The notes: generated by a model from the letters alone, not told the origin. A DNA stretch of 64,000 nucleotides from Mesorhizobium helmanticense (GCF_003034915.1 NZ_PZJX01000042.1:23740-87739); one strand, 5' to 3'. Shown: positions 10,582-19,256, counted from the first letter of the stretch. Numbers and translations are program-made.

Positions 10582-11330
10582 TGCCGGCCGCGACCGAGAT
10601 CGGCACTGTCAGCGAGCTCTGGCGCTATCCGGCGAGCTCGCTCGCCGGCGAGCGCCAGGACGTAATCGCGGTCGGAAAAGAGACCATCGATGGCGATCGC
10701 TTGTTCGGCCTAGTCGATGCCTCGAACAACGAGATCGCACGGCCCGACCGCGAAGCGAAATGGCACAAGGTGCCGCTGATCCGCACCCGGTTGACCGGTG
10801 AATGCGCGCTCGAGATCGCCGTTCCCGGCGGCGACTGGTTGGCCGCGCCCGGCGCCGAAAGCGACCGCGTCGTTTCCGCCTATCTCGGTTTCGAGGCCTC
10901 GATCCGGCCGTTTCGCAGGGAAAACGTTGCGCCGGATTATTCCGGCCCGCTGACCGCGGAGCGCTATCGCAAGGCGCCCATCCACCTGCTGACCACCGCC
11001 TCGATCGCGCGCCTGAAAGCATTGCATCCCCTGGGAACGCCCGACCCGCGCCGCTTCCGCCCCAACATCGTGGTCGACATGGCGGCCATCGAGGGATCGT
11101 TCCCGGAAACGGAATGGATCGGCCGCAAGCTGGCGATCGGCGATCTGCTGTTGACCATATCGGAACCGTGTCGCCGCTGCGGCTTCACTATCATCGCCCA
11201 GGATGGCTTTGACCACGACCCGGCAATCCTGCGCAATCTGGTTCGCCACAACGCCCACAATATCGGCGTCTATTGCACCGTCGACCGGCCAGCCAGCGTG
11301 GAAATCGGTGCCCCTATGCGGTTCGTGTGA
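10581..11330 (+). CDS. MOSC-domain protein
   Basis: A 249-residue protein with an N-terminal beta-barrel MOSC_N-like segment (VSELWRYPASSLAGE) and a C-terminal MOSC domain containing the conserved RPNIVVD, a cysteine in EPCRRC and the ending NAHNIGVYC. MOSC domains occur in molybdenum-cofactor sulfurases and mARC-type reductases and bind or transfer sulfur or molybdopterin. The ATG overlaps the acs stop by one base, so the two genes are probably co-translated, although a shared pathway is not obvious. The stop is one base from the convergent cfa stop. The substrate is unknown. Confidence 0.88.
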
Positions 11331-11331
11331 A

Positions 11332-12606
11332 CTACCGATACAGATCCGCCCGCGTTGGCGGCAGGCCGCTCGGGCCGCGCGCCCGCTTGGTGGCGACGGT
11401 CTGGAAAATCTGCGCCGAGGCGCGCTCGAAGGTGATCGAGCAGCCGGTAAGATAAAGCAGCCAGAGCCGCGCCTTGGCCTCGCCGACCTCGGCGATCGCC
11501 TCGTCGAAGCGCGCATCGAGGCGCTCCGCCCACAGACGGCAGGTGCGGGCGTAATGCTCGCGCAGGTTTTCGACATCGTAGACAAGGAAACCGTGCGCTT
11601 CGAGATTGCCGAGCGTCATGCCGATCGTGTCGACCTCCCCGCCCGGAAAAATGTATTTGATCAGCGCCTTGTATTCCGCGCCCTTGCGCAGCGTCTTCTT
11701 CGCGCTGCCCTTGCTGCGCCGCGTGATGGCGTGGTGCAAATAGATGCCACCCGGCTTGAGCAGGCGATGGATGGTCGAGAAATAGGTCGCGTGATTGGCC
11801 AGGCCGACCGCCTCGAACATTCCGATCGACGAGATCTTGTCGTAGCTGCCGCTGAGGTCGGTGTAGGATTTGATGTCGATGGTGACACGATCCTCGAGGC
11901 CCTCGGCGCGGATGCGTTCGCGCGCCAGCCGGGTCTGCTCTTCCGACAGCGAGACACCGTGACCGATGACGCCATGGTGTTTGGCCGCATGGATCAGCAT
12001 CGCCCCCCAGCCGCAGCCGATATCGAGCAACCGATCGCCAGGCTTCAGCCGCAACTTGCGGCAGATATGATCGAGCTTGTCGACCTGCGCCTGGTCGATG
12101 CCATTGGTGAAGTCGGTGAAATAAGCGCAGGTGTAGACCATGCGCTCGTCGAGAAAGAGCCGGTAAAAGGCATTCGAGATGTCGTAGTGGTGCTGGATCG
12201 CCTCCTTGCTGGAACCGCTGACGAAGGGATTGCGCCCGGCAAGGTCGGCCTGCGCCGCCATCTGCTTGCGCGAAAACAGCACCGCGGGGAGGTCGCGCAG
12301 GATCGCCAGCTTCGGCAGTGTTTTCAGCTTCGCCTTGATATTGCCCCGCGACGGCAGGGCGTAGAAATCGAACAGTGAACCGTCCTCGACATCGACGGCC
12401 TTGGAAATCCACATCTCGATCAGCGTCGAGAAGCTGGGGCGGCGCACCATCCGCCAGACGATATCCTGGTCGTTGATGGTGAGCACGGGGCCGGTGGCGG
12501 GACCGATGCGCTCGCCGGTCCACAATTTGACGGCGAAACCCGGATCGAGCGTCTCGACAACCGTTCGAACAATCCGTGCGGCCTTGTCGGCAGCCTCCAT
12601 ATCCAT
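11332..12606 (-). CDS. cfa: Cyclopropane-fatty-acyl-phospholipid synthase (tandem copy A)
   Basis: A 424-residue SAM-dependent enzyme that methylenates cis-unsaturated acyl chains of membrane phospholipids. The N-terminal lipid-binding part is followed by the SAM site LDIGCGWGAMLIHAAKHHG and the Cfa signature SIGMFEAVGLANHATYF. Candidate starts are GTG 12609, ATG 12606 and ATG 12600; none has a strong ribosome site, so the choice is arbitrary. It shares near-identical ends with copy B immediately upstream (both start AARIVRTVxETLxPGF and end PPTRADLYR), showing tandem duplication. Two Cfa-type genes are common in rhizobia; which is the main enzyme cannot be told here. Confidence 0.94.
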   Translation of the reverse strand: MDMEAADKAARIVRTVVETLDPGFAVKLWTGERIGPATGPVLTINDQDIVWRMVRRPSFSTLIEMWISKAVDVEDGSLFDFYALPSRGNIKAKLKTLPKLAILRDLPAVLFSRKQMAAQADLAGRNPFVSGSSKEAIQHHYDISNAFYRLFLDERMVYTCAYFTDFTNGIDQAQVDKLDHICRKLRLKPGDRLLDIGCGWGAMLIHAAKHHGVIGHGVSLSEEQTRLARERIRAEGLEDRVTIDIKSYTDLSGSYDKISSIGMFEAVGLANHATYFSTIHRLLKPGGIYLHHAITRRSKGSAKKTLRKGAEYKALIKYIFPGGEVDTIGMTLGNLEAHGFLVYDVENLREHYARTCRLWAERLDARFDEAIAEVGEAKARLWLLYLTGCSITFERASAQIFQTVATKRARGPSGLPPTRADLYR

Positions 12607-12720
12607 CACCCGCCCCAGAACACCGACAGGATTTTGCCCGCCGGATCAGTTGGCCGCAACCCACCACCGTCGACCGACCGGGCAGCTTCAAGGACGGCGA
12701 GACGCCACGGTCGCTTTGGA

Positions 12721-13989
12721 TTACCGATACAGATCCGCCCGCGTCGGCGGCAAACTGCTTGGCCCCCGCCTCCTCTTTGTCGCCACCGTCTGAAACAGTT
12801 GCGTCGAACCGTTGTTGAACATCTGCGAACATCCGGCGAGATAAAGCAGCCAAAGCCTCGCCCTTGGCTCGCCCACTTCGGCCACCGCCGCGCCGAACCG
12901 CGCCTGCAGCCGTTGCGCCCACAGGCGACAGGTCTGCGCGTAGTGCTCTCGCAAATTCTCGACATCGTAGACCAGGAACCCGTGCGCCTCGAGATTGCCG
13001 ACCGTCATTCCGATCGTGTCGAGTTCGCCGCCCGGGAAGATATACTTGACCAGCGCTTTGTATCCGGGGTCCTTGCGCAGCGTCTTCTTCAAACTGCCCT
13101 TGTCGCGTTTGGTTATGGCGTGGTGCAGGTAGATGCCATCTGGCTTGAGCAGGCGATGTATGGTCGAAAAGTACGCCGCATGATTGACGAGCCCGAGATG
13201 CTCGAACATGCCGATAGAGGAAATCTTGTCGTAGCTGCCGGTGAGATCGGTATAGGATTTGATATCGATGGTGATCCGTTTTTCCAGCCCTTCGGCACGG
13301 ATCCGTTCGCGGGCAAATGCCGTTTGCTCCTCCGACAGAGAGACGCCATGCCCGATCACACCATGGTTCTTGGCGGCGTGGATCAGCATTCCGCCCCACC
13401 CGCAGCCGATGTCGAGAAGGTGGTCGCCAGGCTTTAGTCTGAGCTTGCGGCAGATGTGTTCCAGCTTGTCGGCCTGTGCCATGTCGATATCATTGGCAAA
13501 GTCGGTGAAGTACCCGCAGCTGTAGACCATCCTCTCGTCGAGGAAGAGCTGGTAGAAGGCATTGGAGATGTCATAGTGGTGCTCGATTGCCTGCTTGCTC
13601 GACCCGCTGACGAAGGGGTTGCGGCCAGCGAGATCGCTGCGCGCCGCCATCTGCTTGCGCGAAAACAGCACGGCGGGCAGATCGCGCAGAATCGCCAGCT
13701 TCGGTAGTGATTTCAGCTTAAGGCGCAGCTTGCCTTCGAAAGGTATTGCGTAGAGATCGAGTGGGGAGCCATCTTCGACGTCGATGGCCTTCGACACCCA
13801 CATCTCGATCAGCGTCGACAAGGTGGGGCGGCGGACCACCTGCCAGACGATGTCCTGGTCGTTGATGGTGAGCACGGGGCCGGTGGCGGGCCCGATCCGC
13901 TCGCCGGTCCACAGCCTGACCGCAAAACCCGGTTTCAGCGTTTCGATGACCGTTCGAACGATCCGTGCCGCCTTGTTGCTGGCTTCCAT
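12721..13989 (-). CDS. cfa: Cyclopropane-fatty-acyl-phospholipid synthase (tandem copy B)
   Basis: A 422-residue paralogue of copy A, 115 bp upstream on the same strand. The SAM-binding motif LDIGCGWGGMLIHAAKNHG and SSIGMFEHLGLVNHAAYF are intact; the H in MFEHLG, present in most Cfa proteins, is A in copy A (MFEAVG). ATG 13989 has AAGGAA directly upstream. Copies A and B keep co-linear similarity along their full length, including the 3' coding ends, which argues for duplication rather than separate acquisition. Likely one transcript, copy B first. Confidence 0.94.
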   Translation of the reverse strand: MEASNKAARIVRTVIETLKPGFAVRLWTGERIGPATGPVLTINDQDIVWQVVRRPTLSTLIEMWVSKAIDVEDGSPLDLYAIPFEGKLRLKLKSLPKLAILRDLPAVLFSRKQMAARSDLAGRNPFVSGSSKQAIEHHYDISNAFYQLFLDERMVYSCGYFTDFANDIDMAQADKLEHICRKLRLKPGDHLLDIGCGWGGMLIHAAKNHGVIGHGVSLSEEQTAFARERIRAEGLEKRITIDIKSYTDLTGSYDKISSIGMFEHLGLVNHAAYFSTIHRLLKPDGIYLHHAITKRDKGSLKKTLRKDPGYKALVKYIFPGGELDTIGMTVGNLEAHGFLVYDVENLREHYAQTCRLWAQRLQARFGAAVAEVGEPRARLWLLYLAGCSQMFNNGSTQLFQTVATKRRRGPSSLPPTRADLYR

Positions 13990-14058
13990 TTCCTTCCCCG
14001 ACGCGCCGGATGCCGGCAGTCCAGTGCGACAATGTTGTCCGGTTGGCCGGTGGACCGC

Positions 14059-14098
14059 AAGCCGCGCCGGTGCCGAAAAACATCACATGCGGCTTTTT
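14059..14098 (+). terminator. Hairpin with T-run upstream of the small ORF
   Basis: AAGCCGC (14059-14065) can pair with GCGGCTT (14089-14095), followed by a T-run at 14094-14098, an intrinsic-terminator layout on the plus strand. No plus-strand gene ends here, so it may be an attenuator in the leader of the 14176 small ORF, or simply part of the cfa promoter region read on the other strand. Confidence 0.4.
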
Positions 14099-14159
14099 CA
14101 ACAGGACGCCTTGCCATTTGCTGCGGCGCACCCCATCATCATTGTGTGTTCAACAAATC

Positions 14160-14174
14160 GAAAGGAGGTGATCC
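14160..14174 (+). promoter_or_regulatory. Extended Shine-Dalgarno, 15-nt match to the 16S 3' end
   Basis: GAAAGGAGGTGATCC is complementary over 15 consecutive bases to the 3' end of bacterial 16S rRNA (GGATCACCTCCTTTC). Ordinary sites here match 4-6 bases. The GGAGG core lies 7 nt before ATG 14176, the optimum spacing. Confidence 0.8.
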
Positions 14175-14175
14175 G

Positions 14176-14247
14176 ATGTCGAGTGATTTCGTTTTCCAGA
14201 ACGTGGCCTCAGCGGATTGCACTTTCGGGAAGCAGTCTTCCCGTTAA
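14176..14247 (+). CDS. 23-residue small protein or leader peptide
   Basis: ATG 14176 to TAA 14247 encodes MSSDFVFQNVASADC followed by TFGKQSSR. The start is set by an exceptionally long ribosome binding site (previous entry). The peptide has no signal sequence, membrane segment or regulatory codon run that I can recognise. Downstream bases 14248-14305 can form GC-rich stems (GGCGGGCG with CGCCGCC), and a strong terminator follows at 14318-14350, so the whole may be a short mRNA or a dual-function small RNA. It lies between divergent cfa and convergent TadG-like genes. Function unknown; expression is inferred only from the ribosome site. Confidence 0.6.
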   Translation: MSSDFVFQNVASADCTFGKQSSR

Positions 14248-14317
14248 GGCGCGAGATGCGCGGCGGGCGACGCTAGAGCGCCGCCGCCAATGAGCCGCGC
14301 CATGGACGGAAACACGG

Positions 14318-14350
14318 AAGGCCGCCGGCTTCGAAGGAAGCGGCGGCCTT
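14318..14350. terminator. Bidirectional intrinsic terminator
   Basis: The 10-bp perfect arms AAGGCCGCCG (14318-14327) and CGGCGGCCTT (14341-14350) run into TTCC on the plus strand. They end the transcript of the small ORF and face the TadG-like gene stop at 14364. Confidence 0.85.
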
Positions 14351-14363
14351 TTCCGTTTGATGA

Positions 14364-15842
14364 TCAGTGGGTGAGTGCAACCTTTTCGGTATTTCGGATG
14401 ATTTCCTGAAAGGCGGCGTCCAGTTCCACTCCGGTGGAAACCTCGAAATAATGTCTGTTGGCGGCGGAGACGTCTTTCGACGAACAGTCCTTCAGCACCG
14501 CCTTCGCCTGATCCCGCTCGGTTGCCGACATATCCTTGTCGTTGAGGTCGAAGCCGATCGTGAAAATCTCGATGCCGTCACTTTTCATGTTGCCGCATAG
14601 CGTTTCAGCGTTGCCGCGCGCAAGGTTGCCCTGGCTGTTGTAGCTGCCCCCGGCGCCGGCGAAGGCTGTATTGAACTGGCCATCGGTCATCAGGATCGCG
14701 ACCTTGGCGATCTTCTTCGCATTGATATCCGCGGGGCCGCTGCCGAGACCGGCATTCTTGATCGCCGCGCGCCATTGCGGCGACAGCATATAGTAGGTCC
14801 ACTGAATGGCGATCGCGCCGGCGGTGTAACCATCGGCCCGGAAGTCGTCGATCGAATCGAGCAAGGCGCCGGAATCGGCTGTCAGTGGGATCACCGCCGC
14901 GTCAGGGCACTTGTTCATTCCTCCACCACCCAGATGATCATCCCGGTTGACCAGGGCATAATATTTCTTGCCGTTCCCGTCCGTGCGAACCGTGTCGGGG
15001 CCGTCGGCGCTGAAATCCGGATCGCCGTTTTTGTTCTTGCGCTCCGTGGCGCAATCGTCGGAACGGGGCGCCGCTGCGCCAACGATGGAGATGTAGTCGC
15101 TGAAGGACGGCAGCAGCTTACTGCCCGTCTTGGTGACGAGAAGCGAGCTGCCGGCGACGGGCGGCAGGTCAGAGCCCCCCTGCTTCTCGGCATAGACGTT
15201 TTCCGCCAGCTTGCCGACATTCACGGCGGAGGCATAAGGCACAAGCGCGACGCGAATGCGGGGGTTCTTCGGATCCTGGTTCTGAAGCATCGTCTCGACC
15301 GCGTTTTTTGCCGCTGCTTTCAGATCACCGATCTTGTCTTTCTTGCCGCTCCTCTTCATCGACCCCGTGATGTCGAGCATCATCGCCACCTCGACCGTCT
15401 TGTCCGAATAAAGGGCCGTGGTGGATGCGGTGACGCGCCGCGCGCTTTCAAGGCCGAAGATCGGGAAATAGAGGCCGACATCGACATGCGCGTCCGCCCG
15501 GACCGTATTGGCGGTCCTGTCGACCGTCAACTTGTCGAGGACGATCTGGTCGGCCTGCAGGATACCGGCCGTGCGGTTGGCGTCGAGGAAGACCTGCACC
15601 GATTTGCTGGCGTCGGCCTCCTTGATGACGCCGGTCGTCAGGTCGCGCGCCGTCGAGGTCACCGCCGCATCGACCACGCCTTGCAGGCTCGATCTGGCGT
15701 TGTAGAGCTGCGAAACGTTAACGGCAAAGCCGGCGCCCAGCACCAGAACCGACCCGACAACGCCAAAAAGAACCGCGATGTTTCCGCTGCGATCCCTGCC
15801 GAAACCGCCGATCGACTGAGCAAGACCCCCAAAATGCCGCAT
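14364..15842 (-). CDS. TadG-like pilus-associated protein with vWA domain
   Basis: A 492-residue protein with one N-terminal membrane helix (NIAVLFGVVGSVLVLGAG) preceded by FGRDRSGN, the hallmark of TadE/TadG minor-pilin-like proteins. It is followed by a periplasmic segment and a von Willebrand A domain with MIDAS motif (MMLDITGSMKRSG) near residue 150. This family accompanies Tad/Flp pili or acts alone as a surface protein. The frame is open to 15953, but ATG 15842 (MRHFGGLAQSIGGFGRD) has GGAGG 8 nt upstream and leaves the usual short cytoplasmic lead. No other tad genes are in view, so it is an orphan copy. Confidence 0.85.
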   Translation of the reverse strand: MRHFGGLAQSIGGFGRDRSGNIAVLFGVVGSVLVLGAGFAVNVSQLYNARSSLQGVVDAAVTSTARDLTTGVIKEADASKSVQVFLDANRTAGILQADQIVLDKLTVDRTANTVRADAHVDVGLYFPIFGLESARRVTASTTALYSDKTVEVAMMLDITGSMKRSGKKDKIGDLKAAAKNAVETMLQNQDPKNPRIRVALVPYASAVNVGKLAENVYAEKQGGSDLPPVAGSSLLVTKTGSKLLPSFSDYISIVGAAAPRSDDCATERKNKNGDPDFSADGPDTVRTDGNGKKYYALVNRDDHLGGGGMNKCPDAAVIPLTADSGALLDSIDDFRADGYTAGAIAIQWTYYMLSPQWRAAIKNAGLGSGPADINAKKIAKVAILMTDGQFNTAFAGAGGSYNSQGNLARGNAETLCGNMKSDGIEIFTIGFDLNDKDMSATERDQAKAVLKDCSSKDVSAANRHYFEVSTGVELDAAFQEIIRNTEKVALTH

Positions 15843-16167
15843 GCTTTTCGCCTCCATCATCACGGCCTCGTAGCCATGTGAAGGCGCAGTTGCAGGATCC
15901 CGGCCGGATGACCTGGCCATGGCGCGGAACGCCGGTTGCTCGCGGCAAGCCATTGTTTCTGCTATATTTCAAAACGCGGCATGGTAAACAATCGGTAAAC
16001 GGGAAGGCCCAGTGGCCGTTTCGTTTACGAAGCGCTTACCATGATCCGCTCGCCACCGCGCCGTCCGGAAACTCGGTCCCTATCCGGCACAGAGATGCTG
16101 TGCCGAAGCGGATCAGGTGCACCCGACCCGGGAGGCCTTCGCAACGGCGCCGGCAGCGCCCGCATGC
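15843..16167. other. Promoter region of the TadG-like gene with repeated GGTAAAC
   Basis: A 325-bp spacer. Two direct copies of GGTAAAC (15983-15989 and 15994-16000), 11 bp apart, give TTTA-N7-TTTA on the minus strand, one mismatch per half from the CtrA pattern TTAA-N7-TTAA. CGTTTAC and CTTACCAT further along (16022-16042) are related. This could be a regulator site for the TadG-like gene. No ORF or RNA gene is recognised in the rest. Confidence 0.35.
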
Positions 16168-17037
16168 TTATGCCAACATCTGCGCGCTGACGGTCCTGTC
16201 GATGCCATGATGGGGAGGATTGAACAGGTTGCTTTCCTGCTCATAGGTCCAGACCTTGAACAGGCTGAGCCGATGCGAGCCGAAACTGTGCAGCAGCGGC
16301 ACGTCTGTCGCATCGCGGCCGCGGGCGATAACCACGCGACCGATCCTCGGCACATTGTGGCGAGGGTCGAACGTGTACCATTTGCCGTCCAGGAACACTT
16401 CCATCCAGGCCGAAAAATCCATCGGCGCCGGGTCGACCGGCACGCCGATGTCGCCGAGATAGCCGTTCACATAGCGGGCGGGAATGTTCATGCAGCGGCA
16501 GAGCGTGATCGCCAGATGGGCGAAGTCGCGGCAGACGCCGACCCGCTCCTCATGCGCCTGCGCCGCCGTGCGGGTCGAACGCGCGTAGCCATAGCCGAAG
16601 GACAGACGGTTGTGGACGTAATCGACGATCGCCTGCACCCGCGCCCAGCCGGAGGGCAGATGACCGAAATGCTGCCAGGCGAGATTGCTGAGATGGTCGG
16701 TCTCGCAATAGCGGCTGCCGAGCAGGTAGCCGAGGACATCGTCGGGCAATTCCGCCACCGGCAATTCCCTGGCCAGTGTGTTGACCTCGTCCGGCTCGCC
16801 GCTGTCTTCGACAACCGCATCGTAGAGGATGCGGAAGCCACCGGCCGGCGCGGTAAAGCGGCGGCAGGCATTGCCATGGAGATCATGATAGACCGTGGTG
16901 GGCACAGAAGGCGACGTCAGCACGCGCGTCTGCCGCTTGATGTCGGGCTGGCGATCCCGGTGGATATCGAGCAGTGAAATGACCGGCGTGGCGGCAACAC
17001 AGTCGATAGCGATTTCATAGCCGAGCCGGATCAGCAT
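16168..17037 (-). CDS. Transglutaminase-like cysteine-protease-fold protein
   Basis: A 289-residue member of the bacterial transglutaminase-like family (N-terminal beta domain, then the transglutaminase core). The nucleophile is C169 in GVCRDFAHLAI and the aspartate is D224 in WYTFDPRHN. Where the histidine normally stands (HAW), this protein has serine: DFSAWMEVF, S209. It may use another residue, or the subfamily may not be a classical transglutaminase. No signal peptide is seen, so it is cytoplasmic. Similar genes often sit with alpha-E or circularly-permuted ATP-grasp genes, absent here. The start MLIRLGYEIA is natural for the family. Confidence 0.85.
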   Translation of the reverse strand: MLIRLGYEIAIDCVAATPVISLLDIHRDRQPDIKRQTRVLTSPSVPTTVYHDLHGNACRRFTAPAGGFRILYDAVVEDSGEPDEVNTLARELPVAELPDDVLGYLLGSRYCETDHLSNLAWQHFGHLPSGWARVQAIVDYVHNRLSFGYGYARSTRTAAQAHEERVGVCRDFAHLAITLCRCMNIPARYVNGYLGDIGVPVDPAPMDFSAWMEVFLDGKWYTFDPRHNVPRIGRVVIARGRDATDVPLLHSFGSHRLSLFKVWTYEQESNLFNPPHHGIDRTVSAQMLA

Positions 17038-17204
17038 GGCGATTGCCCCCTGCGGTCGTTCTGGAAGTCAACTTTTCAACGCGAAAGGAAGGCCGTGGTT
17101 CCCAGCCATTGATCGAAAAGCCACCCCTAACCTTCCCATGGCAAGACGTTCACGCTACGGTCAAACAACTCCTTTTACCCCTCCTGAAACACCCAGGATC
17201 TCAG

Positions 17205-17876
17205 ATGTTCGCAGGCAGAAAGTTCGCAGCCTTCCTGTTCGATATGGATGGCACGGTGATCAATTCGATTGCCGCGGCAGAAAGGGTCTGGGCGCAGTGG
17301 GCGCACCGGCAAGGTCTCGACGTTGCGAAATTCCTGCCGACGATCCACGGCGTGCGGGCGATCGAGACCATCGGCCGGCTGGCGCTTCCAGGTGTCGATC
17401 CGATCCGCGAAGCCGATGCACTTTTGAAAGCCGAGGCGGCCGATCTGGATGGTATTCATCCGATCGCCGGCGCCGTGGCGTTTCTGGGGTCATTGCCGCC
17501 CGAGCGCTGGGCGATCGTCACCTCGGCGCCTCGCGAGTTGGCGCTGCTGCGCATGAAGGCTGCTGGCATCCCAGTCCCCTCTGTCCTCGTCGCGGCGGAG
17601 GATGTTACCTTCGGCAAGCCAGCGCCCGACTGCTTCCGGCTCGGCGCGGAACGGCTCGGTGTCGATGCACGCGACTGCCTTGTTTTCGAGGATGCGCCGG
17701 CAGGCATTATGGCAGCCGAGGCCGCCGGAGCTGCGGTCATGGTGATCAACGCCACGCATCAGCATGCGCTGGAAACGCGACATACGGCGATCATCAGTTA
17801 CGACACGGTCAGCATCGCGGTCGACGAGAGTGGCTGGATCGCTCTCAGGCCGGAGCGTGCCGTCGAGGCCTGTTGA
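17205..17876 (+). CDS. HAD-family sugar-phosphatase-like hydrolase
   Basis: A 223-residue haloacid-dehalogenase phosphatase, beta-phosphoglucomutase/YfbT-like subclass. Motif I is AFLFDMDGTVIN with D13 and D15, motif II is WAIVTSAPRE, the motif III lysine is in FGKPAPD and motif IV is VFEDAPAGI. A small helical cap lies between motifs I and II. The frame is open from 17043, but ATG 17205 has AGGAT 6-10 nt upstream and gives the standard N-terminus. Likely dephosphorylates a small sugar phosphate; the substrate is not determined. Confidence 0.9.
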   Translation: MFAGRKFAAFLFDMDGTVINSIAAAERVWAQWAHRQGLDVAKFLPTIHGVRAIETIGRLALPGVDPIREADALLKAEAADLDGIHPIAGAVAFLGSLPPERWAIVTSAPRELALLRMKAAGIPVPSVLVAAEDVTFGKPAPDCFRLGAERLGVDARDCLVFEDAPAGIMAAEAAGAAVMVINATHQHALETRHTAIISYDTVSIAVDESGWIALRPERAVEAC

Positions 17877-17901
17877 GCTTCGCTGACTGGCGATTCTTGG
17901 G

Positions 17902-18123
17902 CTAAAAGTCGCTGGTCAGGCCTTTGACTTCCCAATCGCCATAGCGGCCGGGTTCCTTGCCGCCGCGGCCACCGATCTCCTTCGGCAGCGCGGCTTCCTT
18001 AGCACGATAATTTTCGCGCCGCGCTTGCGCTTCGGCGAGCGCGCGCCTGGCGGCCGGCGTCAGCGTCTTTTGTGGCGCCTCGTCGGGGGAGCCGGCATCA
18101 GTTTTACTGGGTTGGTCGATCAT
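17902..18123 (-). CDS. DUF1674 / SDHAF4-type protein
   Basis: A 73-residue protein whose C-terminus GGRGGKEPGRYGDWEVKG plus terminal SDF is the DUF1674 signature. The eukaryotic member SDHAF4 assists flavinated succinate dehydrogenase subunit A. The N-terminal half is charged and probably disordered (AARRALAEAQARRENYRAKEA). It is divergent from htpX. The bacterial role is not shown; SDH assembly is inferred from the eukaryotic homologue. Confidence 0.85.
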   Translation of the reverse strand: MIDQPSKTDAGSPDEAPQKTLTPAARRALAEAQARRENYRAKEAALPKEIGGRGGKEPGRYGDWEVKGLTSDF

Positions 18124-18231
18124 GCGATAATCCCGGTGGATTGAAACAGTGGCAGCTGTTTCCCATCATATAGCGATGAGCCTACAACGATCGACCCCCT
18201 TTCCGCAGCGCGGGCAGAAACGGAGCAGACG

Positions 18232-19254
18232 ATGAACACCTTTCGCACTGCCATGCTTCTGGCCGCCATGACCGCACTCTTCATGGGCGTCGGCTTTCTG
18301 ATCGGCGGCTCCGGCGGCATGATGATCGCACTGCTGATCGCCGCCGGCATGAACTTGTTCAGCTATTGGAACGCCGACAAGATGGTGCTGTCGATGAACC
18401 ACGCCGTCGAGGTCGACGAGAAGAATGCGCCCGAATACTATTCCATCGTGCAGGCGCTCGCCAAAGAGGCCGGCCTGCCGATGCCGAAGACCTATCTGAT
18501 CGATAATCCGCAACCCAACGCCTTCGCCACCGGCCGAAATCCTGAAAATGCCGCGGTGGCCGCCTCGACCGGCCTGCTCCAGCGGCTTTCGCACGAGGAG
18601 GTGTCAGCGGTGATGGCGCACGAGCTCGCCCATGTGCAGCACCGCGACACGCTGACCATGACCATCGTCGCCACGCTTGCCGGCGCGATCTCGATGCTCG
18701 GCAATTTCGCCTTCTTCTTCGGCGGCAACCGCGACAACAACAATCCCTTCGGCTTTGTCGGCGTGCTGGTGGCGATGCTTGTCGCTCCTCTCGCCGCTAT
18801 GATCGTGCAGATGGCGGTGAGCCGCACGCGCGAATACGAGGCCGACCGGCGCGGCGCCGAAATTGTCGGGAACCCGCTCTGGCTGGCTTCAGCCCTTGAC
18901 AAGGTCGCCCGCGGCGCCCAACGCATTCCCAATCCGGATGCCGAGCGCAACCCGGCCATGGCCCATCTCTTCATCATCAACCCACTTTCCGGCGAGCGCA
19001 TGGACAGTCTGTTTTCCACCCATCCGAGCACCGAAAACCGCATCGCCGCCTTGCAGGCGATGGCGCGCGAGATGGGTGGCAGCGAAACCCAGACCTCCCC
19101 GCGCCAGGCCCCCTCGCCACGGCAGGCGGACGAAGAACAGCCGTCAGGCCCTTGGGATCAGGTCGCGCGGCCCGAGCAGCCCGCAGAGCCGGCCAAGCCG
19201 AAAACCAATCCGTGGGGACGCAATCCGACCGGGCCTAAAGGCCGGTGGTCTTAA
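18232..19254 (+). CDS. htpX: Membrane zinc metalloprotease HtpX
   Basis: A 340-residue M48-family inner-membrane protease that degrades damaged membrane proteins. The zinc motif is H130-E-L-A-H134 (VMAHELAHVQHRDT), with the third ligand in REYEADRRGAE. Hydrophobic helices lie at about residues 8-45, and two more after the zinc motif. The C-terminus has a proline-rich tail (about 290-340). It heads an htpX-rsmB pair with only two bases between stop and the likely next start. Heat or envelope-stress control is known for the family but no sigma site was identified. Confidence 0.96.
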   Translation: MNTFRTAMLLAAMTALFMGVGFLIGGSGGMMIALLIAAGMNLFSYWNADKMVLSMNHAVEVDEKNAPEYYSIVQALAKEAGLPMPKTYLIDNPQPNAFATGRNPENAAVAASTGLLQRLSHEEVSAVMAHELAHVQHRDTLTMTIVATLAGAISMLGNFAFFFGGNRDNNNPFGFVGVLVAMLVAPLAAMIVQMAVSRTREYEADRRGAEIVGNPLWLASALDKVARGAQRIPNPDAERNPAMAHLFIINPLSGERMDSLFSTHPSTENRIAALQAMAREMGGSETQTSPRQAPSPRQADEEQPSGPWDQVARPEQPAEPAKPKTNPWGRNPTGPKGRWS

Positions 19255-19256
19255 GC

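Noticed and set aside
14160..14174. Fragment of 16S rRNA
   Set aside because: Only 15 bases match, antisense to the rRNA and at an ideal distance from an ATG; flanks do not resemble rRNA.
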